From NCBI GenBank assembly GCA_000507305.1, contig DF240463.1:55272-119271 (forward strand): DNA of 64,000 nucleotides, in the 5' to 3' direction. The notes beneath the pieces are model-generated. The model saw only the letters and a list, made by a program, of their open reading frames with translations. It was not told the origin of the DNA and made no database searches. Position 1 is the first letter of the stretch; each line of letters starts with the position of its first letter. Of this stretch, positions 34,991-46,553 are shown in pieces. The position numbers were made by a program, and so were the translations under genes. The DNA is from Breviolum minutum Mf 1.05b.01. Taxonomy: Eukaryota > Sar > Dinophyceae > Suessiales > Symbiodiniaceae.

Positions 34991-35078
34991 TCCCAACTCT
35001 TCCACTGGGACTCCAACGTCTGAGGCAACTGCGTCAGTAGCTAAGTCCAGAATCAACTTTCGTACCGAAGTCATATCC
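34991..35078 (-). CDS. Acyl carrier protein, exon 1 (helix I)
   Basis: DMTSVRKLILDLATDAVASD followed by VGVPVEELG is the first helix and loop of a polyketide-synthase-type ACP. The acceptor is acttcccaag and the donor TTGGGA/GTTGGT, end phase 0. The join to the 33.4 kb exon gives VPVEELG-EPLHDDTVLM, as the family requires. The conserved hydrophobic positions and the Asp before the loop are present. Confidence 0.85.
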
Positions 35079-35147
35079 CTTGGGAAGTTGTTGTTGAAAT
35101 GGAGTCCAATGGAAAAGGTGTTTGGGTTTCTTTTGGGAAGGATGATG

Positions 35148-35275
35148 GTATGTATGTATGTATGTATGTGTGTAATGTAATGTAATGTAATGTAATGTAA
35201 TGTAATGTAATGTAATGTCATGTAATGTCATGTAATGTAATGTAATGTAATGTATGCATGCATGTATGTATGTAT
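35148..35275. repeat. Pentanucleotide array (TGTAA)n with TGTA flanks
   Basis: Tandem tgtaa units with two tgtca variants, bordered by (atgt)n. It lies about 70 bp upstream of ACP exon 1. Confidence 0.9.
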
Positions 35276-35446
35276 GTGGCCGGTAATGTATGGAAAATAT
35301 AGTAATGGTAATGCAATGATAGTGTTTCTCCATCCGTCTGTATTATTTTATACCCATGGGATCAATGTGTGGTATATTTCCCTGCATTCATGTTGATATT
35401 TATGGTAACTGTAGGTAAATATACCATAGATTGCTTCCATGACATA

Positions 35447-35532
35447 CGGTTGATGGAAGAAATCCTGCACCACCTGGAATGTTTTACCAACCCTGTAAAT
35501 AATGGGATAAACTAGATTTCTTCCATCAACAG
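35447..35532. mobile_element. Short family A element
   Basis: Ends cggttgatggaagaaatcc and ttcttccatcaacag with TA flanks; the core is shortened to about 86 bp. Confidence 0.7.
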
Positions 35533-35715
35533 TATTTGATACGATTTTGAGTATGTCTCAAAATTAAGTTCGTCCAACAAATTCTCAAGAACCGAGCAGG
35601 AACTCAATGTCAACAAAAATCGGCCACAAAATCTTGAGACCCACCCGTTTTAGGGGAAAAAAACAACGAGCAGTACATCAACATGATGGGACATTTTCCC
35701 AATCTTCTGAGTCTC

Positions 35716-35806
35716 CCCGACAATTTGCCTCGCGCGGAAACCGCTGAAACCACCACCGGACTCTCGACATCCATCAGCGCGGGAGGCGAATCAGAGGACA
35801 CTGGAC
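35716..35806 (-). CDS. Linker exon preceding the carrier domain
   Basis: A Pro/Ser/Val-rich segment (PVSSDSPPALMDVESP, then VVVSAVSARGKLS) is typical of flexible linkers before carrier proteins. The acceptor is cgataaccag and the donor TCGGG/GAGACT is of the GA type. The leftover GG pairs with the single G of the next exon to give Gly, so the phase is consistent. Confidence 0.6.
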
Positions 35807-36251
35807 CTGGTTATCGGTTGGTACCCTTGGTGAAGGTTTATTTCAAAGAACTTGCCTGGAAAAGCTTTAAAGATAGGCATTTTTTGGAGGTGAATACACA
35901 GAAATATACCACAAGCTATATAACTGTTGAATATTTTTGAGATGTTCCATTTCATGTTAGGTTCCCAAAACAATTATTTGACATGGAGCGCGTGGTTTAA
36001 CACGGAACCTGAAAATAAGTCGATTTGGATTCTGAATTTACTTTTTTCACCTATCCTTCAGATTCCACGTGATACATCAGTTTTTCTGTTTGTAATAATC
36101 TCTACTTAGAGGTTCACAACAACAAGAAGGGGCCCCCCTAGTTATAAGGTGGTTATAACCCCAGCAAACCCTATTTAAATAGGTATAACTAGGGATATAT
36201 AAATCCACTTATAGTAGTTAGGGGGCCCCATCTTGAACTACCAAGTAGTTC

Positions 36252-36362
36252 GTACCTGGATCTTCCAAAGGGTGCTGAATCTTCATGATGCTTGGGGTGC
36301 CTTCAAAAACACCATCCCTTAGGCTCCAAACAGCACCCGAACTGGAAGATGCTGGTATGACT
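36252..36362. repeat. Family H foldback
   Basis: tacctggatcttccaaaggg with inverted counterpart ctggaagatgctggta; copies at 41578-41695 and 53468-53572. Confidence 0.65.
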
Positions 36363-36369
36363 ACTCAAA

Positions 36370-37200
36370 CCATACTGAAACGAGGTATTAAGGACAGAAA
36401 ATTGAGCTAGTTGCTTGGACCTGTATCTCTTTCCTGCCCAATTTTCCATAAATTTGAATCATTTGAAACCCTCCAAAGTGGACCCGAGATTCACTCAGCC
36501 ATATTAGACTATCACAAAAAAACTTTCAGGACTTGACGTTTCTACCCCAAAATATATATGAAGTGTTGCAATCTGTAATCATTGAGTCAGAATAAACATC
36601 ATCAAACAAAGATGGGCCCAAAAATTGGACTATAAAATGATGAGCCAAGCATCTTCAACATCGGAGACAGTAGAAGAGGGGGACTTGACTTATACCAGAA
36701 ATATCCAATGGCACAAAAAAAATATAAAGAACAGCATGTTTGAAACATGTGCAAATCATGTTAAGACCAGTACCTCATGAACTTAAGTACTCAAACTTTG
36801 ACTTATAGCAGGAGTGACGAGATTTTGAAAGACTAAAGTTTCAACAAAATGAGCCTCATCAAATTGGGTGATTTTGGTTGTATGCCTCCAGAAATCAGTT
36901 AAAGATTAAGATTAAGGTTGGGACCACCTTAATCTGCCCCGGATTGTTTTTTTTTTTGACTGCATGTGAGAATTACCGTTTCTTCAAAAGGTGAATCTGT
37001 GGAACTTCAAAAACCCAGCGCCAAAGCGAATGGCTTGAAAAAGGCGACTCCTTTTAGATACAGGGCCAATTTGAGGGGCATATCTTGCAGCTCAGATCTG
37101 AGATTGTTGATGGTTTTTTGTTAAGGAAATTCTAATTGAATTTTTTTGGTGTACATCAGTCAGGTCCCAATCTGTATGGGTTTTGTTGTTAAGGTCCCCT
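36370..37200. other. Intron-like stretch, nothing assigned
   Basis: AT-rich, no element family recognised. A weak minus candidate (ESPFSSHSLWRWVFE, near 37.02 kb) is not convincing. Confidence 0.5.
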
Positions 37201-37802
37201 TACCACATGAGTCAGATCCATGATGCCCCGTTGAACTTCGAAAAAAAAAAAACAACACGTCCCAAGTGACGTGCCGGCTGCTTTGGAGGGCTGGCCCGTT
37301 GTAAAACCTCACCGAGTTGTGTGGAAAAGGGGTCAATCGTACACCATTTTTTGGTGAGAATGTTTGGGTGCAAAAACTACAAAAAGAGGTTACTTTCTAT
37401 GAGCCATCAAAAAATTAGGCAGCCATCATAAAATGACGTGGTCGTATATGTGATGTATGCATGCAAGCATGCAGTACGCGTAGGCTATAATTGTATATAA
37501 TTGTACAATACACGATTACGTTATACAACGTATGTTGTTTGAATATTAAGTTACAGGGTATTGCCCTTAAACTTGTGCATATTATTGATCCTTGTTGCAG
37601 GATGCTGGGATTTTGGATCTCTCTCTCTCTCTGTCATCAAGGGTCAGAGCAGTTTAAGACCACCATTTCACCAGGCTTTCCACCACCACTAGGTGCTCTC
37701 TTGACCAAGAGTGGGTGTATGGCAGTAATCCAAAAGAGCTATTGAACAAGGGAAAATATTCATCGCTATGTTTGATTTCTGGGGTGTAATTGGGTAGATC
37801 GC

Positions 37803-37837
37803 TGATTTTGATTTCCGGCGAGATTTCCCCAGAGTGA
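37803..37837 (-). CDS. Candidate small exon
   Basis: SLWGNLAGNQN plus CA follows a strong acceptor (tctttgcttcactag) and ends at a GC donor (GCGATC). LWGNLAG fits a TPR helix A. Confidence 0.45.
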
Positions 37838-38103
37838 CTAGTGAAGCAAAGATCAAACTACCTGCATACTTCATTTTGTGGTTTCAACCCAAGTGAAGGA
37901 TATGTGGCAAACATTTTTGTGAAAATACACAAATCATGCATGCAAAAAAACACGATGTTGCAAAACAAAAGCATATACTCAGAAATATGTGTATATAAGT
38001 ATATATATATATATTCCATCCACTAATATTAACAAGTGACCAGGGCTAAAGTTATTTGCAAGCGTACGTATTATTAGTTGCAAAGACTGAGAGGTCTTGA
38101 AAC

Positions 38104-38136
38104 AAGCCGCTCCTCAGTTTTGAAAGCGGCAACTGA
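38104..38136 (-). CDS. TPR-like exon
   Basis: SVAAFKTEERL follows acceptor gatcgctcaag and ends at CGGCTT/GTTTCA. A plus-strand frame over this stretch also looks coding; strand is chosen from the chain of neighbours. Confidence 0.5.
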
Positions 38137-38373
38137 CTTGAGCGATCTCCATGCATATCATCTGAATGATAGCTTTGGAACTTCCAAGTCAATGCTTTCA
38201 CCTCCAAATTCCCACAAAATCTTTGAATTGGAAGGGTTTCCCTAGAATGGACGTCTCGACCTCACGCTATGACATGTAAATATGTCATTATATACATAAA
38301 TATATGTATACAGTACATATCGTGACAAGCTCCAGGAGCATCAGATCTGCAAGCCCTGAACCCATAACCCCAC

Positions 38374-38436
38374 CTGCTCCGCCATCTCCATACCATTGAC
38401 ATCACCCAGTTTCTTCAATGTCTCTGCTGCCGGCCT
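38374..38436 (-). CDS. TPR-like exon
   Basis: RPAAETLKKLGDVNGMEMAE then Q lies between acceptor gatgagtttag and donor GAGCAG/GTGGGG. Phase 0 on both sides. The next exon continues AEQ-SVAAFKTEERL, a typical TPR helix B. Confidence 0.72.
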
Positions 38437-38902
38437 CTAAACTCATCAAGTCGTGGCGGGTTTGTCAAAGAGACGTGGTTTGGAATGTTTCCCTTTTCCC
38501 TAATACAGTAACTCCCCCGAAAAAACGAGCCCGGCTGGATACCCAAAAATCAATGGCAAAAGGAGAAAGGTGAGGATCCTTTTGAAATATATGGCCATTT
38601 TGGAGGATCTATAAATAAATTTATGTATCTGTGATTCTTGTCTTTAAACATCAACGGTTTACAATATTAATCTCCCCCTTAAACATCATTAAAAACAGGT
38701 GGATGCATCCCAAAGCCCTAAGCCGATGATGAAAAAATAAAACTACAAAAAGAGGGAGATCAACCTCCTAAAGCCTGAACTCATCCTCTCATCCCATGAA
38801 ATACTGCTTGTATTTTTTTCAGGATTGTCAATTATGGGCTGTGAAAATCAATCTACAGTAATTGTATCCCCAACGACTCCGGAATGTGAGGGACATCTCT
38901 AC

Positions 38903-38968
38903 TTCTACAAATTGTGCCCACGCCGTGATCAAAGGACGAGCGGTCAAAAAACTGTTTGAAACCGTAAT
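38903..38968 (-). CDS. Candidate exon
   Basis: ITVSNSFLTARPLITAWAQF then VE lies between agtgagggcag and GTAGAA/GTAGAG, phase 0. The acceptor lacks a good pyrimidine tract, and a plausible plus-strand frame overlaps. Confidence 0.35.
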
Positions 38969-39376
38969 CTGCCCTCACTCAGCCGGAGAAACACAAAATA
39001 ACAGTTCAAAGTTTAGTAGGTTAGTAGATATTCAAAACACAGAATGTTTAATTAAAAGGTCAGGCCTTTACTTGAGAGTACCAATATCATATGTATATAA
39101 TCATATATATTATATACATATTATATATAGTATATGTTTACAAAATATGCTATATCATGTATATATATATATATTGTGTTGTATATCATATTTTACATAC
39201 AACATATGTTAAACTATATATATATATCATATATCAAATATAAAATATCATAAATTATATGATTTATATGTGTATATATTGTATATAAATACATGTTCGT
39301 ATTATATGGTGTATATATATACTGTTTGATATAAACTCATTATAAAGCCCACCTATTGCGCTCCCAACATTACAAC

Positions 39377-39418
39377 CCGCCGTTTTCGTTTTCGCCTCAA
39401 AATCTCCAGCGCTTTGGC
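39377..39418 (-). CDS. TPR helix exon
   Basis: AKALEILRRKRKRR, phase 0 at both ends, with acceptor ggagacaag and donor CGGCGG/GTTGTA. The start matches a TPR helix B and is followed by a basic stretch. A second frame (FEAKTKTAGC) is open too. Confidence 0.6.
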
Positions 39419-40892
39419 CTTGTCTCCTTAGTAAAGCCACCAAAATGCCCATGTTTTCCAGGAGGGGGAAATATACAAGCCCTTAATAAGGCCCTAGGAT
39501 CCATGGGACGAGGACATATATTTGCCTACCCTAGGGATCCAAGCACCTTGTCAGATGATGAGCAAGGGGTGTATAATCACCTCCGAAACGCAAGGTGTTT
39601 AGGTTCCATTACCATTCTCAGAAGGTGATTGGATCCCTAGGGCTACATGAATGGTTGCTTTATATGGTAAATTACTAGGTAGATATTCAATCTTCCCATG
39701 CATCCTATGGATCACTAGTTGGTGGTTGAGCAGCTAATTTTGAAAAACCTTCGTCAAATTGGATCATTTCGCCTACTTGGGATGATCGGAACCACCAAAA
39801 GAAAACTGTTTCCTCTTTTTTGTTCCAGATTTTCTTCGTTCTGAAAATTCCAATGGGTTTTTTCTTCCAAAAAGTCGTCATTTAAACCCCAAATTCCCAT
39901 GAAAAGGTCGTTGTTTCGCGGCACGTCTTTCTTTAAAGACAGACACCCTTCAGGTTGGTGAAAACATCACTTCCAATGTGATGTCACATTGAGCATCGGG
40001 AACAAAAAAACAAGTTGCTATCATTGTACTGATTGGTTTATAAGGGTTCTTACAATGGCTTATGATAAACACCATATAGCTGATGATAATCACCACATAT
40101 AGCTGGTTAGTATATACATAATCCCCTATAAAGCCCAAACAACCATGGTTGAAAACTCACTGGTCACATGAGTTCAACAACCAAGGAAGCAGTTGGTGGA
40201 AATGGAAGTCCCCAAGATCTCCATTGTTTGATAAAATATATGCAAGTATGACTTGAATACTTTCTTGAAAAATAAATCATTTACCCAAACTCCAATGAAA
40301 ATCAACTAAATACCTAGTTGTTGTTTCAGAAACACCTACCCAACATGGCAATACTATACCCACAATTTTACCATTGTTTCCCAGGACCTGACAGAAACTT
40401 GATATATGTAGATGTTTTTCAGCTCCAACAGCCATGAAAACTATCAATAGATATATATATATATATATAATATGTCAGTTTGTATACAAGTAATAGTGCT
40501 TATTGCTTATAATTATCTCAATCCAAAGTTGCTTCCTATCAAAAATTCATGAATGGACTCATAAGATTTCAGGAAAGCACCCCCCTCTAAGTTGACAAAC
40601 AGCAAGTGGCTGGACAAATAAATTTGTGCCTCCAGCAAACGCGTGTGAGCTTCCTTAGGATGGACATCAGCATTCGCCGAATATGGACCACTTGAGTGAA
40701 CAAAACATTGACCATTCGATTTTTTTTGTTGAGATGTTTCTTAGTTCATGTACATTTCGGAAGTTTAAGAGCTCGCCCCTGAAAAATGAAACTTTCCTTT
40801 TGGGCATGGTAAATGTCAGTGGCTATGTTAAACTGCCAGGTCCAGGGAGATAGTTGGGGGAGTACTTCATGGAAAAAAATGCAAGTATACTA

Positions 40893-40993
40893 CTGTTGAT
40901 GGAAGAAGTCGTGCACCACCTGGGATGTATAAAACCCTGTAAACAATGTGACATTTACCATATTAACTGGTGCAGGATTTCTTCCATCAACAG
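40893..40993. mobile_element. Family A element
   Basis: Ends ctgttgatggaagaag and tcttccatcaacag, TA on both sides; core cctgtaaacaatgtgac. Confidence 0.8.
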
Positions 40994-41053
40994 TATCATA
41001 TATGATCCCATCAAGTAGGGATGGAACATGAGAAATGCTTGAAACAACATCAC

Positions 41054-41110
41054 CTGGACTCGCTTTAGTGGCAGACCATCTCCTTTTCCACAAACGTGAC
41101 TTTCCAGCAA
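41054..41110 (-). CDS. Probable exon
   Basis: LLESHVCGKGDGLPLKRVQ (19 codons, phase 0 at both ends) lies between acceptor agttcgtag and donor GTCCAG/GTGATG. Another frame over the same bases (KSRLWKRRWSATKAS) is also open, so the frame is inferred from phase. Confidence 0.55.
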
Positions 41111-41298
41111 CTACGAACTGCTTCTCAATGTAGCCGCTACTCCGCTCGATTGGCGATCTGTTCATATAATGAATCTGGATAAATCTGGATATGGATGAGT
41201 CCTAATGTCATTCCCAACCCTGAAAAAAAAGCACTGCATAGATAAGCACCTTCAAAATGGAAGTAAGGTCGTGTTGGAAAGTTCAAGAGCAAAAAATA

Positions 41299-41405
41299 TA
41301 CCCTCTGGTAAACTCACATAACAACAGAAAATGGACCTTTTGAAGATGTATGACATACTTAAAATGGGTGATTCCAATTGCCATCTTAGTTCACCAGGGG
41401 GTACA
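41299..41405. mobile_element. Family B element
   Basis: Ends taccctctggtaaactcaca and ttagttcaccagggggta. Confidence 0.65.
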
Positions 41406-42139
41406 TACCTAATTTGTGCGATATTAACATCTTTGTTCCAATCAGCACCCTGGTGCAACGACACTGCCAAACAAAAAAACCAAGCGTCAAGGCCCACATT
41501 CTCCTTTGAACGACCTCACTCCGTTAGGTCCGCGTTTTTGCACATGAAACAACTTAACTGCATGTCGTGTATATATGTATCTACCTGGATCTTCCAAGGG
41601 GTGCAGAATTTTCATGATAAGGGGGTGCTTTCAAAAACATCATCCCTTAGGCTTTCAAACAACAACCTTTGGAAGATGCTAGATGTCCTACTCATCTAGA
41701 TCAGCCTTACAAGGCTGATTTGTCTAAGGAAACCAATCACAAATCATTGTACCACAAGTTCTACTTTGATATACAGTAGCTGATGTTATAACATGTGTAA
41801 TATATACTGTATATATACACCGCAAAACTTAGGTGCCCTGCTAAAGGTTTAACTTTTTGTGAGTTATATTAAAAAAACACTCATTTGAAAGGTGCTAAGG
41901 GTATAAGGGACTACCAAAGGTTTGTCAAGTGTACAACATTCAATGTTTACCTTCACGAATTCTTGGTATTCAAACTGTACATTCCAAAAATGTGCTCATA
42001 GAAAGCGAATGCAGCTTAAGTTTCACATCTTCCTTCACACAATAAATTAAATTCAAAGTCACAATGGAACATCTACAGTTTTGTTTGTAGCATTTAACAA
42101 ATTTAAGTGTATCTATGAAGAAAGGCTCTTAAGCATTGC

Positions 42140-42172
42140 CATATTATCATAGATATTTTGGGAGTGCCTTTC
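42140..42172 (-). CDS. Small TPR-like exon
   Basis: ERHSQNIYDNM lies between acceptor ctcggggtcccag and a GC donor (AATATG/GCAATG). IYDNM(A) resembles the Tyr-Asn-Asn-Leu-Ala helix A start of kinesin-light-chain-type TPRs. It is short, so the call is tentative. Confidence 0.5.
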
Positions 42173-42617
42173 CTGGGACCCCGAGAGGTTTTTCCAGAAA
42201 AAGCACAAAAAAGAAACCGACTTTGGTGCAACTCTTCGCAAAGGTCAGATTGAAGAAATTGATACTGTTGATTAAAGAAATCTGGTTCACCAGTTGAGGT
42301 TGGTAGTATATCTACATCCCAGGTGGTGCAAGATTTTTTCCAAAAACCCACAAGTACAGTGGTGGCAGTTCAATTTCTTGGTACTTCATACCATGTCACA
42401 CCACAGGAAACATGAAAAATGGTACCTCCAAAAAACAACTGAAATAGACGTGTTCAAACATGAAAACATGAGCAGTCATCAGTCACCTCAACTCCCTCCA
42501 AGCAATGTTCCCCCCCATGTAACTGGTAACCTAAAGGACTTCAGAAGGGGTTTACAAATATATATATATATATACATATCTGGTTGGTGGTTTCAACCCC
42601 TTTAGAAAAATATTAGT

Positions 42618-42680
42618 NNNNNNNNNNNNNNNNNNNNNNNNNNNNNNNNNNNNNNNNNNNNNNNNNNNNNNNNNNNNNNN
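42618..42680. other. Assembly gap (63 N)
   Basis: The N run interrupts a family D element whose left arm (ggttggtggtttcaacccct) is just outside. It lies in the intron before exon 42140-42172, so a short exon could be hidden. Confidence 0.98.
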
Positions 42681-42828
42681 CTTACCCAACTTTCAACCAA
42701 AACAAAAAAGGCTCTTGTTTCCAACGGGGCCAAGTTTTCCACCAAGGAGCAAAAGTCCACCAAGGCCTACACCGGGCCGTCATTCAACGGGCAGCTTGTG
42801 TTTCCCCAACCATCTTTTCACCGTAAAA

Positions 42829-42978
42829 TGCCCACAGGATCCATGTATGGTATAATGTATATATATATATATTGATATATATATATATATAAATATATAA
42901 TATAGACTTACATTTACCATAAAAATCATACCAAATGTAGGTAAATATATAATATACCAGTCACATAGATCCTTTGGG
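42829..42978. repeat. Family C palindrome with TA-rich insertion
   Basis: cacaggatccatgtatggta at the left, ataccagtcacatagatcct at the right, separated by an expanded (TA)n tract. Confidence 0.6.
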
Positions 42979-43392
42979 TTACAGTAAACTTGACAATCAT
43001 AGAATTTCTATATTCATCCCATGGCTCCAAAAACAGCTCATATATATATATATACTTCCTGCTGTATTTTTGTTCCAGTTAACCCCTAATAGCACTGCTT
43101 GCAACAAAAATGGATTGATTCTGTTGGGTTATCTTGGAGTCTCAGAAACAACTTTAGGTGTGACATCATCAAATCATTTTTTTACGTGAATTTTGAACTT
43201 AATAACCTTGCAGATCTTTCCTCAGGATGCAAGTCACGACCACTAGGATTGCTACCAAATTAAGCTTCGCTTTCCACCATCGGCACCGGGAGATACTATC
43301 ACCCCCTGGGACTACCCCGTGCTAAAACGTCTACCTTTTTCCGTGGGAATTCCCAACGTGTGTAAATCCCCCAATCTGTCTTCAAAGAAAAC

Positions 43393-43485
43393 CTCGGATC
43401 CGATCATTGCTGCTGATAGGTGTGGAGTCCTTCCCTGCGGATTTATTATTGCTTGAGACTGCAAATGAGCGACAATATCGGATTC
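43393..43485 (-). CDS. Exon with helix and ankyrin-like turn
   Basis: After acceptor aacctcaag the frame reads ESDIVAHLQSQAIINPQ then GRTPHLSAAMIGSE and ends at GAG/GTTTTC. GRTP-H-SAA resembles the start of an ankyrin repeat. Whether this closes the TPR array or starts another repeat type cannot be settled here. Confidence 0.65.
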
Positions 43486-43828
43486 CTTGAGGTTTGCCAG
43501 GAGGCAGACATCTAAGAGTTGCAACGCGACCCATTACAGAACCAAACAGGATGAAATGCGTTTCTTCGATTTTTCAAGCATCCCTGAAACTGTCGCCATT
43601 ACCTAGGAAACATCTTGATTCATACACCCCTGAAAACTGACATGGAATCTGCAAATACCCCACGAGAAAAGCAAAAACATCGACCCAAACTACCAAATTT
43701 GTTCAAGTTCCATGTCGATTTTCGTTTTTTTTTTCCATGATTTATCTAAAACCACCTGCTAAACGTTCTTCATTCCTTCTTCCAGGGGTTTCAGGTGTCG
43801 CCGTGAACGATCCGCCCAAGAGTTGCAC

Positions 43829-43858
43829 CTCCAAATGCTTTAGAGCTTCTGTGGTGTC
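43829..43858 (-). CDS. TPR exon
   Basis: DTTEALKHLE is a ten-codon exon between acceptor gcgcagcttag and donor TTGGAG/GTGCAA. The frame stays open beyond the donor. Phase fits both neighbours. Confidence 0.68.
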
Positions 43859-44568
43859 CTAAGCTGCGCAGCTTCCAGTTTGGTGGTTGCATTTGAAGCC
43901 ATCCAAGAACAACATGCGCGTTCGTCAGTCAAAATTGGATCATCTCCCCAGGTTTTTTGGGGTGAACATTTTCAGAATCTTTGAGTTGCTACCACCTAGG
44001 CTGGGAAAAGATCAGAAAAACAAATCTGAAGTCCCGTTTAACTCCTTATATTCATTGGGGAATGGTGATCCCAAAATGAATTTTGAGAAACTCGTAGAAA
44101 TGGGTATATGATGTTAAAAATAATGTAAACATATGTAAACTCTTACTATTGAGTTGACAAGTTTATCCCCCTAACAAAGGGAACTTAAATTGGGGTGGTT
44201 AATCGACCCCAGAATCTGATCTGCCACTCTTGCGCATTATGAGAAGGGGCAATGTTTGCCGATGTATGCCATAGTTTGGGGGGAGAAGCGTCCATGTTTT
44301 GTGTTTGGGTCAATGAGGATTCGCCCTTGAGTAAACTAATGCTAGCTGTTTTTCTTTGCACATAGGCAATACTTGCTACTTAATTACTTGAGATTATTGG
44401 AGAGGACAGTACATCAAACACCAACCATCACTTTGCTCCAGAAGTGTCATCATGGGTCATCCAAGTCCCTATTAAGGGGAATGGTCAACCCCACATTGCT
44501 TTAAGCGGGTGTGCCGTGATGATGGGTATAGACACTCCTCAATATGCGTTGGATCCCTTGAATTCATA

Positions 44569-44671
44569 CTGTTGATGGAAGAAATCCTGCACCACCTGAC
44601 ATGTATGAAACCCAGTAAATTTTAGGATATCTATCATATCAACTGGTTGGCCGGATGTTTTCCATCAACAG
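44569..44671. mobile_element. Family A element
   Basis: Ends ctgttgatggaagaaatcc and gttttccatcaacag, TA flanks, lying in the intron after exon 44741-44802. Confidence 0.8.
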
Positions 44672-44740
44672 TACGTTTTCGGAATACTGATCTTTGTGTT
44701 TTTTTTTGTGCATCTCTTGAACTCAAAGTTGTTGCAGGAC

Positions 44741-44802
44741 ATTAGATGGACATGTTTTTGAAAAATAATCGGTGGCCCAGTTTTTGAAAGCTTGCAAAAT
44801 GG
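44741..44802 (-). CDS. TPR exon
   Basis: ILQAFKNWATDYFSKTCPSN lies between acceptor ttggattcccag and donor TCTAAT/GTCCTG. The 62 nt agree with start phase 2 and end phase 0. An open frame rich in Phe and Cys over the same bases is a shadow. Confidence 0.82.
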
Positions 44803-45224
44803 CTGGGAATCCAACAATCCCAACTCATTTTGAGGTAGTAAAAATAGAAAAAAACAACAGGAACAAGGGGCCATCAAGGGACTAGCTGATGCTAAATCAT
44901 CCCTTTTTTTTGCCGGCCTTGTTTCCTGCAGGGCTTATGTTGGCATTTCAGGGGGGGAAAAGGGTCAAAAGTCGCGTGATATGGGGAATGGTCATCCTAC
45001 CTTCAATAGGGGATCCTTATGATGGGTATATAAAGCCCTCCTATTGGATTTTCTATTGGGGTTGATGACCATCCGGATTTTCTTTATTGAAGAAGTTTAA
45101 TCTTAATATGAATGACATGGATATGGTAAAAAGTGGATTCTCTGCATATTTTTCTTTCCATCCCCCCTGGGGTTTTGGCATGGGAGTTTGGACCACTTGC
45201 CATGGGTTATCTTGGCATCTATGC

Positions 45225-45300
45225 CCTCTCGCCATGAAATTCTCATCAGCGAAGTGTCCTTCAAAGCGATGCTATGCGCTTGCCAGTACAACGCCAAACC
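45225..45300 (-). CDS. TPR exon
   Basis: The exon contains LALYWQAHSIALKDTSLMRI and ends WRE plus G at a GC donor (GAGAGG/GCATAG). The G plus CC of the next exon give Ala, restoring WREAILQAFKNW across the junction, which is strong evidence for the donor chosen. Confidence 0.83.
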
Positions 45301-45358
45301 CTTCAGCCGCCTGACACCGCAAGGTTTTCGAAACGGTGAAGGTAAGTAGGGGTGAGTG

Positions 45359-45469
45359 GTACCCCCTCCCTGAAACTAACTGACAGCAAACGCCCCTGAA
45401 AATAGACCTCTGGAAAAGGATGTTCTTATCAGAAACCACCATTGGCTATGTTAGTTTTAGGGAGTGTAA
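45359..45469. mobile_element. Family B element
   Basis: Ends taccccctccctgaaactaac and gttagttttagggagtgta, 59 bp upstream of exon 45225-45300. Confidence 0.65.
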
Positions 45470-46144
45470 GTGGTGATAGCAGCTGGCTATAGATAGAACT
45501 GACCCATTTTTGGTGGATGTTAACACCAAGTATCGCACAGTACATTGTTTTTCTAGGGTTGATGGATACGAACACACCCTTTTACGGGAACATCCAAAGA
45601 GTGGGTAGATGTTGCTGGCAGATCCTGACAATTTTTGCCAAGCGTAAATCAAGGACCAAACTCGAAAAGTGCTTTAAAAAATTGGAAGGCTCTCAACAGG
45701 ATCTTTGAAAAGGTTGGTATTTTTGGGGGGAGAGCACCTCATGAATCATCATCTTTATTGAACAGGGTGGGTGGGGATTCTATTACAACAGTGGCTAGAT
45801 ATTGATGATTGATGATGCCAGATTACGTAATTCAAATGATGGATCAATGCAATTTGGTTCAATGCACTGTATGTGATGATCTTACTCTAGACTCTATATC
45901 TACTATGACTATGACTATGACCCAAATCTGTTTGGAATCACTTCATGGTGCCCAGCACTTCAAACATAACATAACCATTGTAAACACCACAATGTTTTGT
46001 CCTGTAGTTCAAACCTTGGTAACCTCGGAACACTTCAAGAAAGGTGCTCCGGATCCTTACGAATAGAAAACAATACGGTCCAGGGGGTCCCCAGATCACT
46101 TGCGCCCATCAAAAAGGATCACTTGCGCCCCAAATCAACTGTGT

Positions 46145-46445
46145 ACACTTCAACAAACAACCATTTAGGTTGGGAACTGGCGGGGACTGGGGTTTTAGGG
46201 GTGGGGACCGGGGACAGGGGACTTATACCTGGAGATGTTCTACAATGAACAAACAACAACCTTTTAGGTTGGGAACTGGGGGGGACTGGGGTTTTAGGGG
46301 TGGGGACCGGGGACAGGGGACTTAGGCTTGGAGATGTTCTACAATGAACAAACACATTTAGGTTGAAAACAGCTGGGGACTCTGGCTTTAAGGGAACGGA
46401 CTTGAGACTTTTACATGGAGATGTTCTTGAAGTAACCAGCAACCA
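46145..46445. repeat. G-rich minisatellite, period about 95 bp
   Basis: Three to four units containing ttaggttgggaactgg, ggggtggggaccggggacag and ggagatgttctacaatgaac. The first two full units are nearly identical; the last is decayed. Situated in the intron after exon 46492-46553. Confidence 0.85.
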
Positions 46446-46491
46446 TTCAGGCTGGGGACTAGGAGCAAATGAGGTATTAGGGGTTGGGTAC

Positions 46492-46553
46492 CGCTTTGAT
46501 TTCTACAGAGTCGTTCTGGTGGGCAGCAAGACATGTTTTTGAGATCCAAAGTG
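46492..46553 (-). CDS. TPR exon
   Basis: It begins with CA, completing Ala with the G carried over, then LWISKTCLAAHQNDSVEIKA. The acceptor is gccccgagag and the donor AAAGCG/GTACCC. The exon continues the TPR helix pattern. Confidence 0.78.
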
